A DNA stretch of 64,000 bases from Actinomycetaceae bacterium MB13-C1-2 (GTDB lineage Bacteria > Actinomycetota > Actinomycetes > Actinomycetales > Actinomycetaceae), in the NCBI GenBank assembly GCA_035621235.1, contig CP141731.1, forward strand, positions 1,178,001 through 1,242,000. Reading direction: 5' to 3'. The notes under the pieces are model-generated. The model made no database searches. It was given only the letters and a program-made list of their open reading frames with translations, and was not told the origin of the DNA. Both the position numbers and the translations under genes were made by a program. This document shows, piece after piece, positions 48,081-57,613 of the stretch; the first letter of the stretch is position 1; the number at the start of each line of letters is the position of its first letter.

Positions 48081-48099
48081 ATAGCAGGAGAAATATTTA

Positions 48100-48840
48100 G
48101 TGACAGCAAAACTTGCTCCGCGTCACCGTGGTAGCGAAAAAGCAATCACCCCTATTACGGGCACCTTCGGTAGCCTCGGCAAACGTAGCGTCGCTGTTGC
48201 TTCTGCTACCGGTGTCGCACTCACCGCAGTCGTTGCTTCCACCGCAGCCGCCACCGCGCCAACGGTTCTTCCGCAGGCTCCGAGTGGCGATTTTGTTTCT
48301 AACCTTGAGTCAACCGACACCGCGACACTTGTCTCCCTGGATATGGATTGGGATTCCGGTGACACCGTAAGTGTTAAGGCAGAAGAGCCTGCCCCGGTTG
48401 TCGAACCAGAAGCCCCACAGGTCGAGGAAACCACTCAGGTCGCGAACCGTAGTGATAACAGGTCTTCTGAGACAGCCACTGTCGTTGAACAAACCCCTTC
48501 CGTCGATATTCCGGCTGGCGCCGGTGGTGCGGGCATCGCCGCAGCTGCCCTGGCACAGGTCGGCGAGTTCCAGGACTGCACTGCAGTGGTCGAACGTGCG
48601 CTGCGAGCCATTGGTGTTCCTGCGGGCGATCAGGGAACTAGCGTCTGGGAGTATGTAGCACTTGGCGGTACTCAGGTCTACGGCGAGATGGCCGTTGGCG
48701 ACATCCTGATTTGGCCGGGCCAGCACGTTGCCGTTTACATCGGTGGCGGCCAGGCGGTTCACGGCGGATGGAATGGATCTAACACCGTCGTCTGGAGCGC
48801 CTATTACCAGGGTGGCCCCGGAGCCGTCGTTAGGTTCTAA
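48100..48840 (+). CDS. Secreted NlpC/P60-like cell-wall hydrolase
   Basis: 246 residues from GTG 48100. An N-terminal signal-type hydrophobic stretch (~30-55: SVAVASATGVALTAVVASTAAATA) follows a basic start, then an acidic Pro/Glu/Val linker (~65-140). The C-terminal ~100 residues fit the NlpC/P60 peptidase: catalytic Cys in FQDCTAVVERALRAIG and His in GQHVAVYIGGGQAVHGG. The family normally shows DCSGLV; here DCTAVV. It should cut peptide stems of peptidoglycan. Expression is governed by a c-di-AMP riboswitch, linking it to turgor and wall homeostasis. Confidence 0.85.
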   Translation: MTAKLAPRHRGSEKAITPITGTFGSLGKRSVAVASATGVALTAVVASTAAATAPTVLPQAPSGDFVSNLESTDTATLVSLDMDWDSGDTVSVKAEEPAPVVEPEAPQVEETTQVANRSDNRSSETATVVEQTPSVDIPAGAGGAGIAAAALAQVGEFQDCTAVVERALRAIGVPAGDQGTSVWEYVALGGTQVYGEMAVGDILIWPGQHVAVYIGGGQAVHGGWNGSNTVVWSAYYQGGPGAVVRF

Positions 48841-48861
48841 GTAGCTTAAAAATACATCGCA

Positions 48862-48905
48862 AGAAAAGCCCTGCAGCGCCATGAGTGGCGTTACAGGGCT
48901 TTTCT
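48862..48905 (+). terminator. Terminator after the NlpC/P60-like gene
   Basis: AGAAAAGCCCTG / CAGGGCTTTTCT with an inner CGCC/GGCG stem; A-rich before and T-rich after, so it can act in both directions. Confidence 0.88.
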
Positions 48906-48936
48906 GTAACTACTCCCTTCTCTTCTCTCTGGTTTT

Positions 48937-49003
48937 CCAATCACATAGGGGTACGACACGCCGTCAATTCGGGCTGAAAACTCCCCGATCTGATTGGTAA
49001 CCC
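48937..49003. repeat. 67-bp hairpin repeat, copy 1 (before rsmI)
   Basis: Begins CCAATCACATAGGGG and ends CTCCCCGATCTGATTGG plus TAACCC; the two arms pair to form a long hairpin. Matches copy 2 (49964-50030) at 52 of 67 positions in the same orientation. Confidence 0.8.
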
Positions 49004-49039
49004 GGAAATGAGGATGGGTTGACGGCATAAAGTGGCGTT

Positions 49040-49993
49040 ATGAGCGAAGATCGTGATTCTCTGCAAGAGACCTACCCGGGAGGCGTAATCCTCCTTGCCG
49101 CTACCCCGATTGGGAACCCCGGCGACGCGAGTGAACGCTTACGTCTCGCGATTCTTGACGCGGACATTGTTGCTGCTGAAGATACGAGACGCTTCCGAGG
49201 ACTCTGCTCACGGTTGGGACTGTCACCGACGGCTCGTGTCCTAGCCCTTCATGACCACAACGAGGGAGACAAGGCGGCCTGGTTGGTCGAACGGGCCGCG
49301 GCTGGAGCGACCGTTCTAGTGGTCTCCGATGCAGGCACCCCCACAGTTTCTGACCCCGGATTCCATCTGGTCCAGGCGGCCGCCAGGGCCGGAGTACGTG
49401 CCGTTCCACTGCCCGGTCCAAGCGCCGCACTTGCTGCGCTCAGCGTTTCAGGGTTGCCGACAGACAGGTTCGTGTTCGAGGGTTTTCTTCCGCGCAAGAA
49501 GTCTGAGCAGAACCGTCGGATCGCGCAGTTGGCTACTGAGCCTCGTACCATCGTCCTCTTTGAGTCGCCGCGACGCACCGGTGTCACTCTGGGAGCGCTT
49601 GCCGAGCGGTTTGGAGGAGACCGTCCTGCGGCGCTGTGCCGCGAACTGACAAAGACGTACGAGGAGGTTCGGCGGGGGAGTCTTTCCGAATTGGCCTCGT
49701 ACTGCGTTGAGAATGAGGTATTAGGGGAGGTCACTCTAGTCGTTGGAGGTATGCCCGAGGGGGAGCTACGCGCGGCGAAGGAAGCGGAGAGTGAAGACCT
49801 GGCCCAGGTGGTGCTTGATCTGGCTGAGGCTGAGGGAATGCGACTTAAGGATGCCGCCGCTCAAGTTGCCGAACAGTACGGCGCTAGGAAGAACCAGCTG
49901 ATGAAGGCGGCTCTCGAACTCCAGACGGGTGGACCAGCCGGCTCGCTGGCCGCCTTCGAATCTCCAATCACATCGGGGCTAGACACTCCGTAA
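49040..49993 (+). CDS. rsmI: 16S rRNA (cytidine1402-2'-O)-methyltransferase
   Basis: 317 residues. Tetrapyrrole-methylase fold. LLAATPIGNPGDASERLRLAILDADIVAAEDTR at the N-terminus is the RsmI signature; VSDAGTPTVSDPG and LPGPSAALAALSVSGLPTDRFVFEGFLPRK also match. Methylates the ribose of C1402 in the ribosomal P site. ATG 49040. The last 30 bp of the gene form the start of the second hairpin repeat, so the C-terminus SPITSGLDTP is repeat-derived. Confidence 0.96.
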   Translation: MSEDRDSLQETYPGGVILLAATPIGNPGDASERLRLAILDADIVAAEDTRRFRGLCSRLGLSPTARVLALHDHNEGDKAAWLVERAAAGATVLVVSDAGTPTVSDPGFHLVQAAARAGVRAVPLPGPSAALAALSVSGLPTDRFVFEGFLPRKKSEQNRRIAQLATEPRTIVLFESPRRTGVTLGALAERFGGDRPAALCRELTKTYEEVRRGSLSELASYCVENEVLGEVTLVVGGMPEGELRAAKEAESEDLAQVVLDLAEAEGMRLKDAAAQVAEQYGARKNQLMKAALELQTGGPAGSLAAFESPITSGLDTP

Positions 49994-50030
49994 ACTGGGC
50001 CTGAAAATGCCCCTACGTGATTGGAAACCC
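49964..50030. repeat. 67-bp hairpin repeat, copy 2 (overlaps rsmI 3' end)
   Basis: CCAATCACATCGGGG ... GCCCCTACGTGATTGG plus AAACCC. It starts inside rsmI and ends 4 bp before the convergent pncA stop. Same length and orientation as copy 1, 52/67 identical. Confidence 0.8.
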
Positions 50031-50033
50031 ATC

Positions 50034-50603
50034 TTAGGAGTGGACCAGTTGGATCCTGGTCTTTCCCATTTGCTCCAGCGCTGCCTCGCCCTGGTCGGCG
50101 GATACCGGAACGGTCAGATCGGTGAGTACCCGAATCTGGTGGAGTCCCCGAATCTTGGCGGCGTCGAGGGCTGTCTGCTTGACACAGTGCGATAGGGCGA
50201 TGCCGACAATATCGACCTCATCAACGCCCTCGTCTGAAAGAATGTCCGCCAGGGTTGTACCATCTGGGCAAACGCCTTCGAACCCAGAGTAGGCTGCCTC
50301 GTACTCGCCCTTCTTGACGCAGTAGTCAACCCGGATCGGACCGAGGGCCGGGTGAAGTTCGGCCTCCTCTGTGCCAGCGATTCCGTGGGGTGGCCAGGTA
50401 TCAACATAGTCGGGGTTGTCTGAGAAGTGCTCCCCAGGGTCAACGTGCCAGTCCTGGGTTGTAACGATCAGGTCATACTTTTCGTCATTACGAATCGCGT
50501 AGTCGGCGATTCGGCGGGCCAGAGTGTTTCCTCCCTCGACTCCCAGGGCTCCGCCCTCGGTGAATGTGGGTTGTACGTCAACGATTATTAGAGCCCGAGC
50601 CAT
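50034..50603 (-). CDS. pncA: Nicotinamidase
   Basis: 189 residues, isochorismatase-like hydrolase. Converts nicotinamide to nicotinate for NAD salvage. Catalytic triad visible: Asp in ALIIVDVQPTF, Lys in DYCVKKGEYEAAYSGFEG, and nucleophile Cys in VGIALSHCVKQTALDA; the metal site DWH (TTQDWHVDPGEHF) is intact. Convergent with rsmI across the hairpin repeat and divergent from metG; GTGGCTAACGAGCCAC at 50660-50675 between them is a small palindrome. Confidence 0.93.
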   Translation of the reverse strand: MARALIIVDVQPTFTEGGALGVEGGNTLARRIADYAIRNDEKYDLIVTTQDWHVDPGEHFSDNPDYVDTWPPHGIAGTEEAELHPALGPIRVDYCVKKGEYEAAYSGFEGVCPDGTTLADILSDEGVDEVDIVGIALSHCVKQTALDAAKIRGLHQIRVLTDLTVPVSADQGEAALEQMGKTRIQLVHS

Positions 50604-50726
50604 CGGCGCCTCCTCGTGCTCTTCAGCACACTAACGGTCGTGATTCCCCGCCTAGCCTAGTGGCTAACGAGCCACAATGGGTACCTAACGCCCGAGATGT
50701 CGGAGCGGGCCAGTAGGCTAGAAGCC

Positions 50727-52586
50727 ATGAGTCATATCCTTGCTGCAGTTGCTTGGCCGTACGCAAACGGCCCCCGGCACATCGGTCACGTCGCCGGTTT
50801 TGGCGTCCCCTCTGATGTCTTCGCTAGGCATATGAGAATGGCGGGGCACGACGTCCTGATGGTTTCTGGAACTGATGAGCACGGTACGCCGATCCTGGTT
50901 GAGGCGGACAGGCAGGGAATCACTCCGGCCGAGCTTGCGGACCGTAACAATCTGTTGATTGCTGAGGACCTGGTCAACCTGGGCCTGTCGTATGACTTGT
51001 TCACCCGCACGACAACTGCGAACCACCACCGGGTCACCCGAGCAATGTTTGAGGTGGTACGTGATAACGGGTACATGTTGCAGCAGACGGCGCTTGCTGC
51101 CATCTCCCCGTCGACTGGACGTACCCTGCCAGACCGCTACATCGAGGGAACTTGCCCTATCTGTAATACTCCTGGTGCCAGGGGAGACCAGTGTGACGCC
51201 TGTGGTAACCAACTTGACCCTACCGATCTGATTGATCCGCGCTCGACCATTAACGGTGAGACTCCTAAGTTTGTGGAAACCACTCACTACTACCTGGATC
51301 TTCCCGCTCTGGCGGGAGCCCTAACCGAATGGCTTCAGGGTCGAGAAGCCGCCGGTTGGCGTCCGAACGTCATAAAGTTCGCAATGAACTTTATGGAGGA
51401 TGTGCGACCGCGAGCTATGACGCGTGATATCGACTGGGGGATTCCGGTTCCGGGTTGGGAAGACCAGCCATCGAAGCGACTCTACGTGTGGTTTGATGCC
51501 GTGGTGGGTTATCTTTCAGCATCGATCGAGTGGGCCATCCGTTCCGGAGATCCCGAAGCCTGGAGGAAGTGGTGGAATGATGAGGCTGCAGAGTCTCACT
51601 ACTTCATGGGCAAGGACAACATTGTTTTCCACTCCCAGATCTGGCCGGCAGAACTGTTGGCGTACAACGGTGAGGGTGACCGGGGGGGACAGCCCGGCAG
51701 TATGGGCCGGCTGAATTTGCCTACCGAGGTTGTTTCATCTGAGTTTCTGACCATGGAGGGCAAAAAGTTTGCCACCTCCCGTGGCATCGTCATTTATGTG
51801 CGGGACATGCTTGAACGCTACCAACCTGATGCGCTTCGCTATTTCATCAGCGCTGCGGGGCCCGAGACGTCGGACGCTGACTTTACGTGGGAGGAATTCC
51901 TCCGTCGAACCAACAATGAACTGGTTGCTGGGTGGGGCAATCTGGTCAACCGTACGGCCAACATGATTCACAAGCGTTTTGGTGAAATTCCTGAGCCTGC
52001 GGAACTTGCTGAGATTGACAGGCAGATATTGGATGAGGTCAAGGGTGGATTTGGTGTCACCGGTGATCTGATTCGCGCTCATCAGCAAAAGGCGGCTCTC
52101 GGAGCGATCATGCGAATAGTCGCGTCGGTCAACCGATATGTCACCGAGACGGAGCCCTTCAAGCTCAAGAGTGAAGACGAGGAGCCTCGTCTGCGAACTG
52201 TCCTCTGGGTCTTGGCGCAGTGTGTCTGCGACCTAAATCTGATGCTGTCGCCGTTCCTTCCGCACTCCGCCAACGCAGTTCATGCGGTTATGGGAGGTAA
52301 AGGTCAGGTGGCGCCAATGCCGCACTTGGAATGGGTTGAAGAGACGATTGACAGCGCGGAGATCGGCGCTGAAGAAGGCGACGAGGTGAACGTGGCACCG
52401 GAGCAACAGACCGCCCCGATCACTAAGGGGTATCCGGTGATCACAGGCGATTACAGTGATGTTCCGAGCTGGGAGCGTCACGACGTAGTTATCGGCACTC
52501 GTATTGCCAAGCCCGTACCGGTATTTCAGAAGCTCGATCCCTCGATTGTTGAGGAAGAGTTGGCTCGCTACGGCAGGAAGATCTAG
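50727..52586 (+). CDS. metG: Methionyl-tRNA synthetase
   Basis: 619 residues from ATG 50727, which places [16 protein letters not shown] at the usual N-terminal position. HIGH-type motif PRHIGH, a zinc knuckle with CPIC and CDAC (~residues 146-165), [14 protein letters not shown], and a KMSKS-type loop that reads KKFATSRG, where this MetRS subtype usually has KFSSSRG. C-terminal anticodon domain ~400-545. The Ser/Ala and Thr changes keep the basic residues. Divergent from pncA. Confidence 0.96.
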   Translation: MSHILAAVAWPYANGPRHIGHVAGFGVPSDVFARHMRMAGHDVLMVSGTDEHGTPILVEADRQGITPAELADRNNLLIAEDLVNLGLSYDLFTRTTTANHHRVTRAMFEVVRDNGYMLQQTALAAISPSTGRTLPDRYIEGTCPICNTPGARGDQCDACGNQLDPTDLIDPRSTINGETPKFVETTHYYLDLPALAGALTEWLQGREAAGWRPNVIKFAMNFMEDVRPRAMTRDIDWGIPVPGWEDQPSKRLYVWFDAVVGYLSASIEWAIRSGDPEAWRKWWNDEAAESHYFMGKDNIVFHSQIWPAELLAYNGEGDRGGQPGSMGRLNLPTEVVSSEFLTMEGKKFATSRGIVIYVRDMLERYQPDALRYFISAAGPETSDADFTWEEFLRRTNNELVAGWGNLVNRTANMIHKRFGEIPEPAELAEIDRQILDEVKGGFGVTGDLIRAHQQKAALGAIMRIVASVNRYVTETEPFKLKSEDEEPRLRTVLWVLAQCVCDLNLMLSPFLPHSANAVHAVMGGKGQVAPMPHLEWVEETIDSAEIGAEEGDEVNVAPEQQTAPITKGYPVITGDYSDVPSWERHDVVIGTRIAKPVPVFQKLDPSIVEEELARYGRKI

Positions 52587-52593
52587 TGTCTTA

Positions 52594-52714
52594 CGCCCGG
52601 AATTTATTTCCTAGATCGAGCGGTGAGTCGGTGCGCCGCGAGGCAAGCGAACGAAGAATTGCCGGGTAGGTTGAGCGAGTGCGCCGCCGTGAGATGTTGA
52701 CACGGTGCGCAAAA
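52594..52714 (+). repeat. Dispersed intergenic repeat, copy B
   Basis: Partner of 25477-25600; same order of blocks including exact AGCGAGTGCGC (52674-52684). Lies between the metG stop and the pcrA start, outside coding sequence. Confidence 0.55.
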
Positions 52715-52821
52715 TAGGGAACGAGTTTGGGGCGAGAGACACCAGGAAGTATTGCAGTCGGTGCTGCCGGTAAGTCAGCGAGACTGGGTAAACAGGCGAC
52801 TTAGGACGGGCGACTTATAGC

Positions 52822-55404
52822 GTGACAAATGTTGACAGCCGTGGGCAGTCCCTTTTGGGGGACTTTGACTTTGGGATACCCTCACCGGTTTCTGGCTCCT
52901 TTGGCACCCAGAAAATCACCGAAGGATTGAACCCACAGCAGAAGGAAGCCGTTATTCATCAGGGCGCTCCGCTGCTCATAATGGCCGGTGCTGGATCCGG
53001 TAAGACCAGGGTTTTGACTCATCGAATCGCTTATCTACTTGAGACTGGGCGGGCGAACCCGGGAGAGATTCTGGCCATCACTTTCACGAACAAGGCCGCT
53101 GCCGAGATGCGAGAGAGGGTCCAGAAACTGATTGGCCCGGACGCACGACGTATCTGGGTTTCGACCTTTCACTCAGCCTGCGTTCGGATGTTGCGCGAGC
53201 ACCATGACGCAGCGGGTCTCAAGTCCACTTTTAGCATCTATGACCAGCAGGATTCGTTGCGTCTGATCCAGATGGTGTTGCGTGACCTGGATGTGGATGT
53301 CAAGCGGTTCACGCCGCGTTTCGTGGGGGGACGAATCTCTGACCTTAAGAATGAGCTAGTTGGTCCTGCAGACTATGCAAAGACCGCGCCGAGCGACCCT
53401 GTCTCCGAACTGGTCTCTAAGGCCTACATCGAATATCAGAAGCGATTGCGAAACGCCAACGCCGTTGATTTTGACGATCTCATTATGAAGACGGTCAGGG
53501 TGCTACAGACGCATCCGGCGATTGCTGAGGGCTTCCATCGCCGATTTCGTCATATTCTGGTTGATGAGTACCAGGACACAAACCATGCCCAGTATGTTCT
53601 GGTGCGTGAGTTGGTTGGGGATGGCTCAGACGGGGTTGCCCCGGGTGAACTGACCGTCGTTGGCGACTCTGACCAGTCGATCTACGCCTTCCGTGGTGCT
53701 TCAATTCGCAACATTGAAGAGTTCGAACAGGACTACAAGAACGCCAAGACTGTTTTTCTTGAGCAAAACTACCGCTCAACGCAGTCGATCCTAGACGCAG
53801 CAAACTCCGTGATCTCTAAGAACCGCGGGCGTCGACCAAAGAATCTTTGGACCGCGGAGGGAAGCGGTGACAAGATCGTCCTTGAGGTCGGGGACAGCGA
53901 GCACGATGAGGCGCGGCTGATTGTTGCTGAACTCGACAATCTCTCGATGTCCGGTGTCGACTGGGGTGAGATAGCGATCTTCTACCGCACCAATGCACAG
54001 TCCAGAGCCATTGAGGATCGCCTAATCCGCGCCGGTATCCCATACCGAATTGTCGGGGGGACCCGCTTTTACGAGCGCGCAGAAGTCAAGGATGCTCTTG
54101 CCTACCTTCAAGCAGTGGTCAATCCCGATGACGTTGTGGCGATTCGTAGAGTGCTCAATACTCCTCGTAGAGGCATCGGAGACAAAGCGCAGGCGACGAT
54201 CGCGGCTCATGCGGAGCGATATGGTCTTTCCTTTGGGGCGGCTCTGGCTGACACTCTCGATAGTTCTGAGCGCCCGATCGATGGACTGGCTGTGAAGGCT
54301 CGCGCGGAAGCAGCGAAGTTCTGGACTCTGTTGGCCGAGGCGCGAACTCGCGACCTAGAGGGAGAGAGTCCGGCGAAGGTGTTGGACGACCTTCTTACCA
54401 AGACCGGATACGTTGATCAGCTGAAGGCTTCGCTAGACCCGCAGGACGCCTCCCGCGTTGACAACCTGGCAGAGTTGGTTTCGGTCGCGGAGGACTTCCA
54501 AAAGGAATGGGATACCGCAGCGCTGAGCGCGACGGCAGAGACTGGTACCACGGCGAGTTCCTCTCCGGCTGCAGGTCCATCGGAGCCGATCAGTGGTGGA
54601 ATCACCGGAGTTCCCTCAGTCTCAGATCCTGGTTCACCACAGACACCACTCATGGGATTCCTCGAACGCATCTCACTGGTCGCAGACGCTGACCAGATCC
54701 CGGATGAGTCTGATCGGGGCGGTCAGGTCACCTTGATGACAGTTCACACCGCGAAGGGACTTGAGTTTCCGTACGTGTTCGTCACTGGAATGGAAGATGG
54801 CACCTTTCCTCACAAACGGTCGATGGAGTCTGAATCTGAGCTAGCTGAAGAGCGACGCTTGGCATATGTGGCGCTGACCAGAGCTCGTAAGCGCCTATAT
54901 CTCACTCGGGCTGCCTCACGTAGCGCCTGGGGTGCGCCCGAGGACTTCCCTCCATCTCGATTCCTGGACGACCTGCCCGCAGAAATCGTTGAGGTGCGAG
55001 GACAGAGCACCCGCGAGAAGCTGTGGTCGGGACGCGAGACAAGCCGTTCCCTGTTTGCGGATTCCGAGTGGACTGGCTACGGGAGTGATGACGGGGCTCC
55101 GGCGTTCGGGTCGGGGTCCAACGGTCGGTCAGGTACCCGCCCGCTGATTCGTCGAGATATTCAGCGCCCGACTCGTCGATCAACTCAGTCGGGTGGAGGA
55201 CCCCGCTCGCTTGCTGCGGGCGGTGAGTCTGCGGACGATCCACGTCTCAGTTTAGGAGTCGGGGATCGCGTGAATCACGCCACCCTCGGCGAGGGCGTTG
55301 TTGTCGGAACTGAAGGAAGTGGCCGCTCAAAGGTTGCAAATATCGAGTTCACCGGCGTGACAAAGCGTCTTCTGCTACGAATGGCACCGGTGACGAAGAT
55401 ATAG
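52822..55404 (+). CDS. pcrA: ATP-dependent DNA helicase PcrA (UvrD/Rep family)
   Basis: 860 residues from GTG 52822. SF1A helicase: Q motif LNPQQKEAVIH, Walker A MAGAGSGKTRVLTHR, Walker B VDEYQDTN, motif III DSDQSIYAFRGA, motif IV QNYRST, motif V VTLMTVHTAKGLEFPYVFV and motif VI EERRLAYVALTRARKRLY. A Ser/Thr/Pro/Gly linker (~575-605) inside domain 2B is longer than usual. The C-terminal Tudor-like segment VGDRVNHATLGEGVVVGTEGS, which contacts RNA polymerase in PcrA, is present. Acts in repair and removal of stalled complexes. Confidence 0.96.
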   Translation: MTNVDSRGQSLLGDFDFGIPSPVSGSFGTQKITEGLNPQQKEAVIHQGAPLLIMAGAGSGKTRVLTHRIAYLLETGRANPGEILAITFTNKAAAEMRERVQKLIGPDARRIWVSTFHSACVRMLREHHDAAGLKSTFSIYDQQDSLRLIQMVLRDLDVDVKRFTPRFVGGRISDLKNELVGPADYAKTAPSDPVSELVSKAYIEYQKRLRNANAVDFDDLIMKTVRVLQTHPAIAEGFHRRFRHILVDEYQDTNHAQYVLVRELVGDGSDGVAPGELTVVGDSDQSIYAFRGASIRNIEEFEQDYKNAKTVFLEQNYRSTQSILDAANSVISKNRGRRPKNLWTAEGSGDKIVLEVGDSEHDEARLIVAELDNLSMSGVDWGEIAIFYRTNAQSRAIEDRLIRAGIPYRIVGGTRFYERAEVKDALAYLQAVVNPDDVVAIRRVLNTPRRGIGDKAQATIAAHAERYGLSFGAALADTLDSSERPIDGLAVKARAEAAKFWTLLAEARTRDLEGESPAKVLDDLLTKTGYVDQLKASLDPQDASRVDNLAELVSVAEDFQKEWDTAALSATAETGTTASSSPAAGPSEPISGGITGVPSVSDPGSPQTPLMGFLERISLVADADQIPDESDRGGQVTLMTVHTAKGLEFPYVFVTGMEDGTFPHKRSMESESELAEERRLAYVALTRARKRLYLTRAASRSAWGAPEDFPPSRFLDDLPAEIVEVRGQSTREKLWSGRETSRSLFADSEWTGYGSDDGAPAFGSGSNGRSGTRPLIRRDIQRPTRRSTQSGGGPRSLAAGGESADDPRLSLGVGDRVNHATLGEGVVVGTEGSGRSKVANIEFTGVTKRLLLRMAPVTKI

Positions 55405-55415
55405 CGGCTGCCCGG

Positions 55416-55447
55416 AATCGCCGACCGAGTCTCTTTTCTCGGCGATT
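55416..55447 (+). terminator. Hairpin between pcrA and sucC
   Basis: AATCGCCGA / TCGGCGATT, 9-bp stem with a T-rich 14-nt loop, 11 bp after pcrA. No T-tract follows the stem, so its strength is uncertain. Confidence 0.5.
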
Positions 55448-55493
55448 CGCGGCATAATCGAAAAGTCGAACCTGGACAGAAGGGAACAACGGA

Positions 55494-56660
55494 GTGGACC
55501 TATACGAATACCAGGCTAAAGACCTATTTGATGCCGGCGGGGTGCCGATCATCCAGGGCATAGTCGCAACTACACCTGAAGAAGCGCGAGCGGCCGCAGA
55601 AGAGCTGGGCGAATATCCCGTGGTCGTAAAGGCGCAGGTCAAGATTGGCGGCCGCGGTAAGGCTGGCGGGGTAAAACTAGCCTGGAATGCCGACCAAACT
55701 GAGGAGTACGCGAAGAACATCCTCGGAATGGATATTAGGGGACATAAGACCTACTCGGTTCTTGTGGTCCCCGGAGCTGATATCGCGGAGGAGTATTACT
55801 TCTCGATCCTTCTGGATCGCGCAAACCGACAGAACATCGCGCTCTGCTCAAAAGAGGGCGGCATGGACATCGAAACCCTTGCAAAGGAGCGGCCAGACGC
55901 GCTCGCCAGGGTTGCCTTGGATCCAGAGGTCGGTATCGATGACTCGGTCGCTCGTGAGATCCTGAAGAAGGCGGGTTTTAGCGACGACGAAGCAGCGCCG
56001 ATCGTGCCAGTCCTTGTGTCCCTTTGGGGGGTCTACAAGTTGCAGGATGCTACCCTCGTCGAGGTAAATCCGCTGGTCCGAACTGAAGACGGGCGAATTA
56101 TCGCCCTGGACGGCAAGATCACTCTCGATGACAATGCCGCCTTCCGTCATCCTGATCACGCCGGACTTGCTGACCATAGAAGTGGTGATGAGCGTGAGGT
56201 GAAGGCGCAGCAGGCGGGGCTGAACTACGTTCGTCTAGAGGGCGAGGTTGGAATCATTGGAAATGGTGCCGGGCTGGTGATGTCAACGCTTGATGTCGTC
56301 GCGCGGGCAGGTGGTCCACTTGGCGTGAAGCCTGCGAACTTCTTGGACATAGGCGGAGGTGCCTCAGCAGAGATTATGGCAAAGGGGTTGGATGTCATTC
56401 TTGGCGACGACCAGGTCAAGTCATGCTTTGTTAATGTCTTCGGAGGAATAACCGCGTGCGATCAGGTGGCACAGGGCGTGGTTGATGCGCTGAGAATTCT
56501 TGGCGACAGTGCGAATAAGCCGATAGTGGTTCGTTTGGACGGTAACCGGGTGCAAGAGGGGCGAAAGATTCTGCAGGATGCAGCAAACCCGCTGATCACT
56601 ATGGTCGAGACGATGGATGAAGCCGCCGCGGTCGCCGCGGAACTGGCCGCTGCGAAGTGA
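55494..56660 (+). CDS. sucC: Succinyl-CoA synthetase, beta subunit
   Basis: 388 residues from GTG 55494, AAGGGA upstream. ATP-grasp domain: [18 protein letters not shown] at the N-terminus, [25 protein letters not shown] nucleotide contacts and [22 protein letters not shown] near the end. Forms the TCA-cycle enzyme with SucD, encoded 11 bp downstream. Confidence 0.97.
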   Translation: MDLYEYQAKDLFDAGGVPIIQGIVATTPEEARAAAEELGEYPVVVKAQVKIGGRGKAGGVKLAWNADQTEEYAKNILGMDIRGHKTYSVLVVPGADIAEEYYFSILLDRANRQNIALCSKEGGMDIETLAKERPDALARVALDPEVGIDDSVAREILKKAGFSDDEAAPIVPVLVSLWGVYKLQDATLVEVNPLVRTEDGRIIALDGKITLDDNAAFRHPDHAGLADHRSGDEREVKAQQAGLNYVRLEGEVGIIGNGAGLVMSTLDVVARAGGPLGVKPANFLDIGGGASAEIMAKGLDVILGDDQVKSCFVNVFGGITACDQVAQGVVDALRILGDSANKPIVVRLDGNRVQEGRKILQDAANPLITMVETMDEAAAVAAELAAAK

Positions 56661-56671
56661 GGAACAAGTAA

Positions 56672-57613
56672 ATGGCTATTTTCCTAACCGAGTCTGATCG
56701 CGTCATCGTTCAAGGTATGACCGGATCTGAGGGTATGAAGCATACCGGCCGCATGCTGGCTGCTGGAACCAACATTGTTGGCGGAGTCAACCCGCGAAAA
56801 GCCGGGACCTCCGCCCAGTTCGACGTGGAACCATACGGCCCGAGGGGAGATGCCGGGTTGGTGGTCGCTGGACCTGTCAACGTCCCGGTGTTCGGCACAG
56901 TGGCTGAGGCCAAGGAACAGACCGGAGCAACGGTTTCTGTGGTGTTTGTTCCCCCGGCGTTCGCGAAGGGCGCGGTCATCGAGGCGATTGACGCAGACCT
57001 CGAACTAGTTGTCGTTATCACCGAGGGGATTCCGGTGGCGGACTCCGTCGCCTTTGTGCATCATGCTAGGAAGAAGGGGGTTCGACTGATTGGGCCAAAC
57101 TGCCCGGGAATCATCAGCCCCGGCAAATCAAATGTCGGGATCACCCCGGCGGACATAACCGGTCCCGGGCGCATCGGCCTTGTATCGAAGTCGGGAACCC
57201 TGACCTATCAGATGATGTATGAACTAAATGATGTCGGCTTTTCGACCTGTGTTGGCATCGGGGGAGACCCGGTCGTTGGTACCACACACATTGATGCGCT
57301 TGAGGCGTTCGAGGCCGATCCACAGACCGATGTGATTGTGATGATCGGCGAGATCGGTGGTGACGCTGAAGAGCGCGCGGCCGAGTACATCGCCGTGAAC
57401 GTCTCTAAGCCAGTCATTGGGTATGTTGCAGGTTTCACCGCGCCAGAGGGAAAGACAATGGGCCACGCGGGCGCCATTGTCTCCGGTTCGGTTGGGACCG
57501 CTCAAGCTAAGAAAGAGGCACTTGAGGCCGTAGGGGTGTCAGTCGGTGAAACTCCCAGCCAAACCGCTGAACTGGCGCGTCAGGCATATGCGAGGTTGAA
57601 GGCTACCGAGTGA
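56672..57613 (+). CDS. sucD: Succinyl-CoA synthetase, alpha subunit
   Basis: 313 residues. CoA-binding Rossmann domain ([16 protein letters not shown]...), [14 protein letters not shown] and the phosphohistidine segment GHAGAIVSG with the active-site His (~260). AGGAAC precedes the ATG. The stop overlaps the start of the DUF6350 gene by 4 bp, so the three genes form an operon. Confidence 0.97.
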   Translation: MAIFLTESDRVIVQGMTGSEGMKHTGRMLAAGTNIVGGVNPRKAGTSAQFDVEPYGPRGDAGLVVAGPVNVPVFGTVAEAKEQTGATVSVVFVPPAFAKGAVIEAIDADLELVVVITEGIPVADSVAFVHHARKKGVRLIGPNCPGIISPGKSNVGITPADITGPGRIGLVSKSGTLTYQMMYELNDVGFSTCVGIGGDPVVGTTHIDALEAFEADPQTDVIVMIGEIGGDAEERAAEYIAVNVSKPVIGYVAGFTAPEGKTMGHAGAIVSGSVGTAQAKKEALEAVGVSVGETPSQTAELARQAYARLKATE

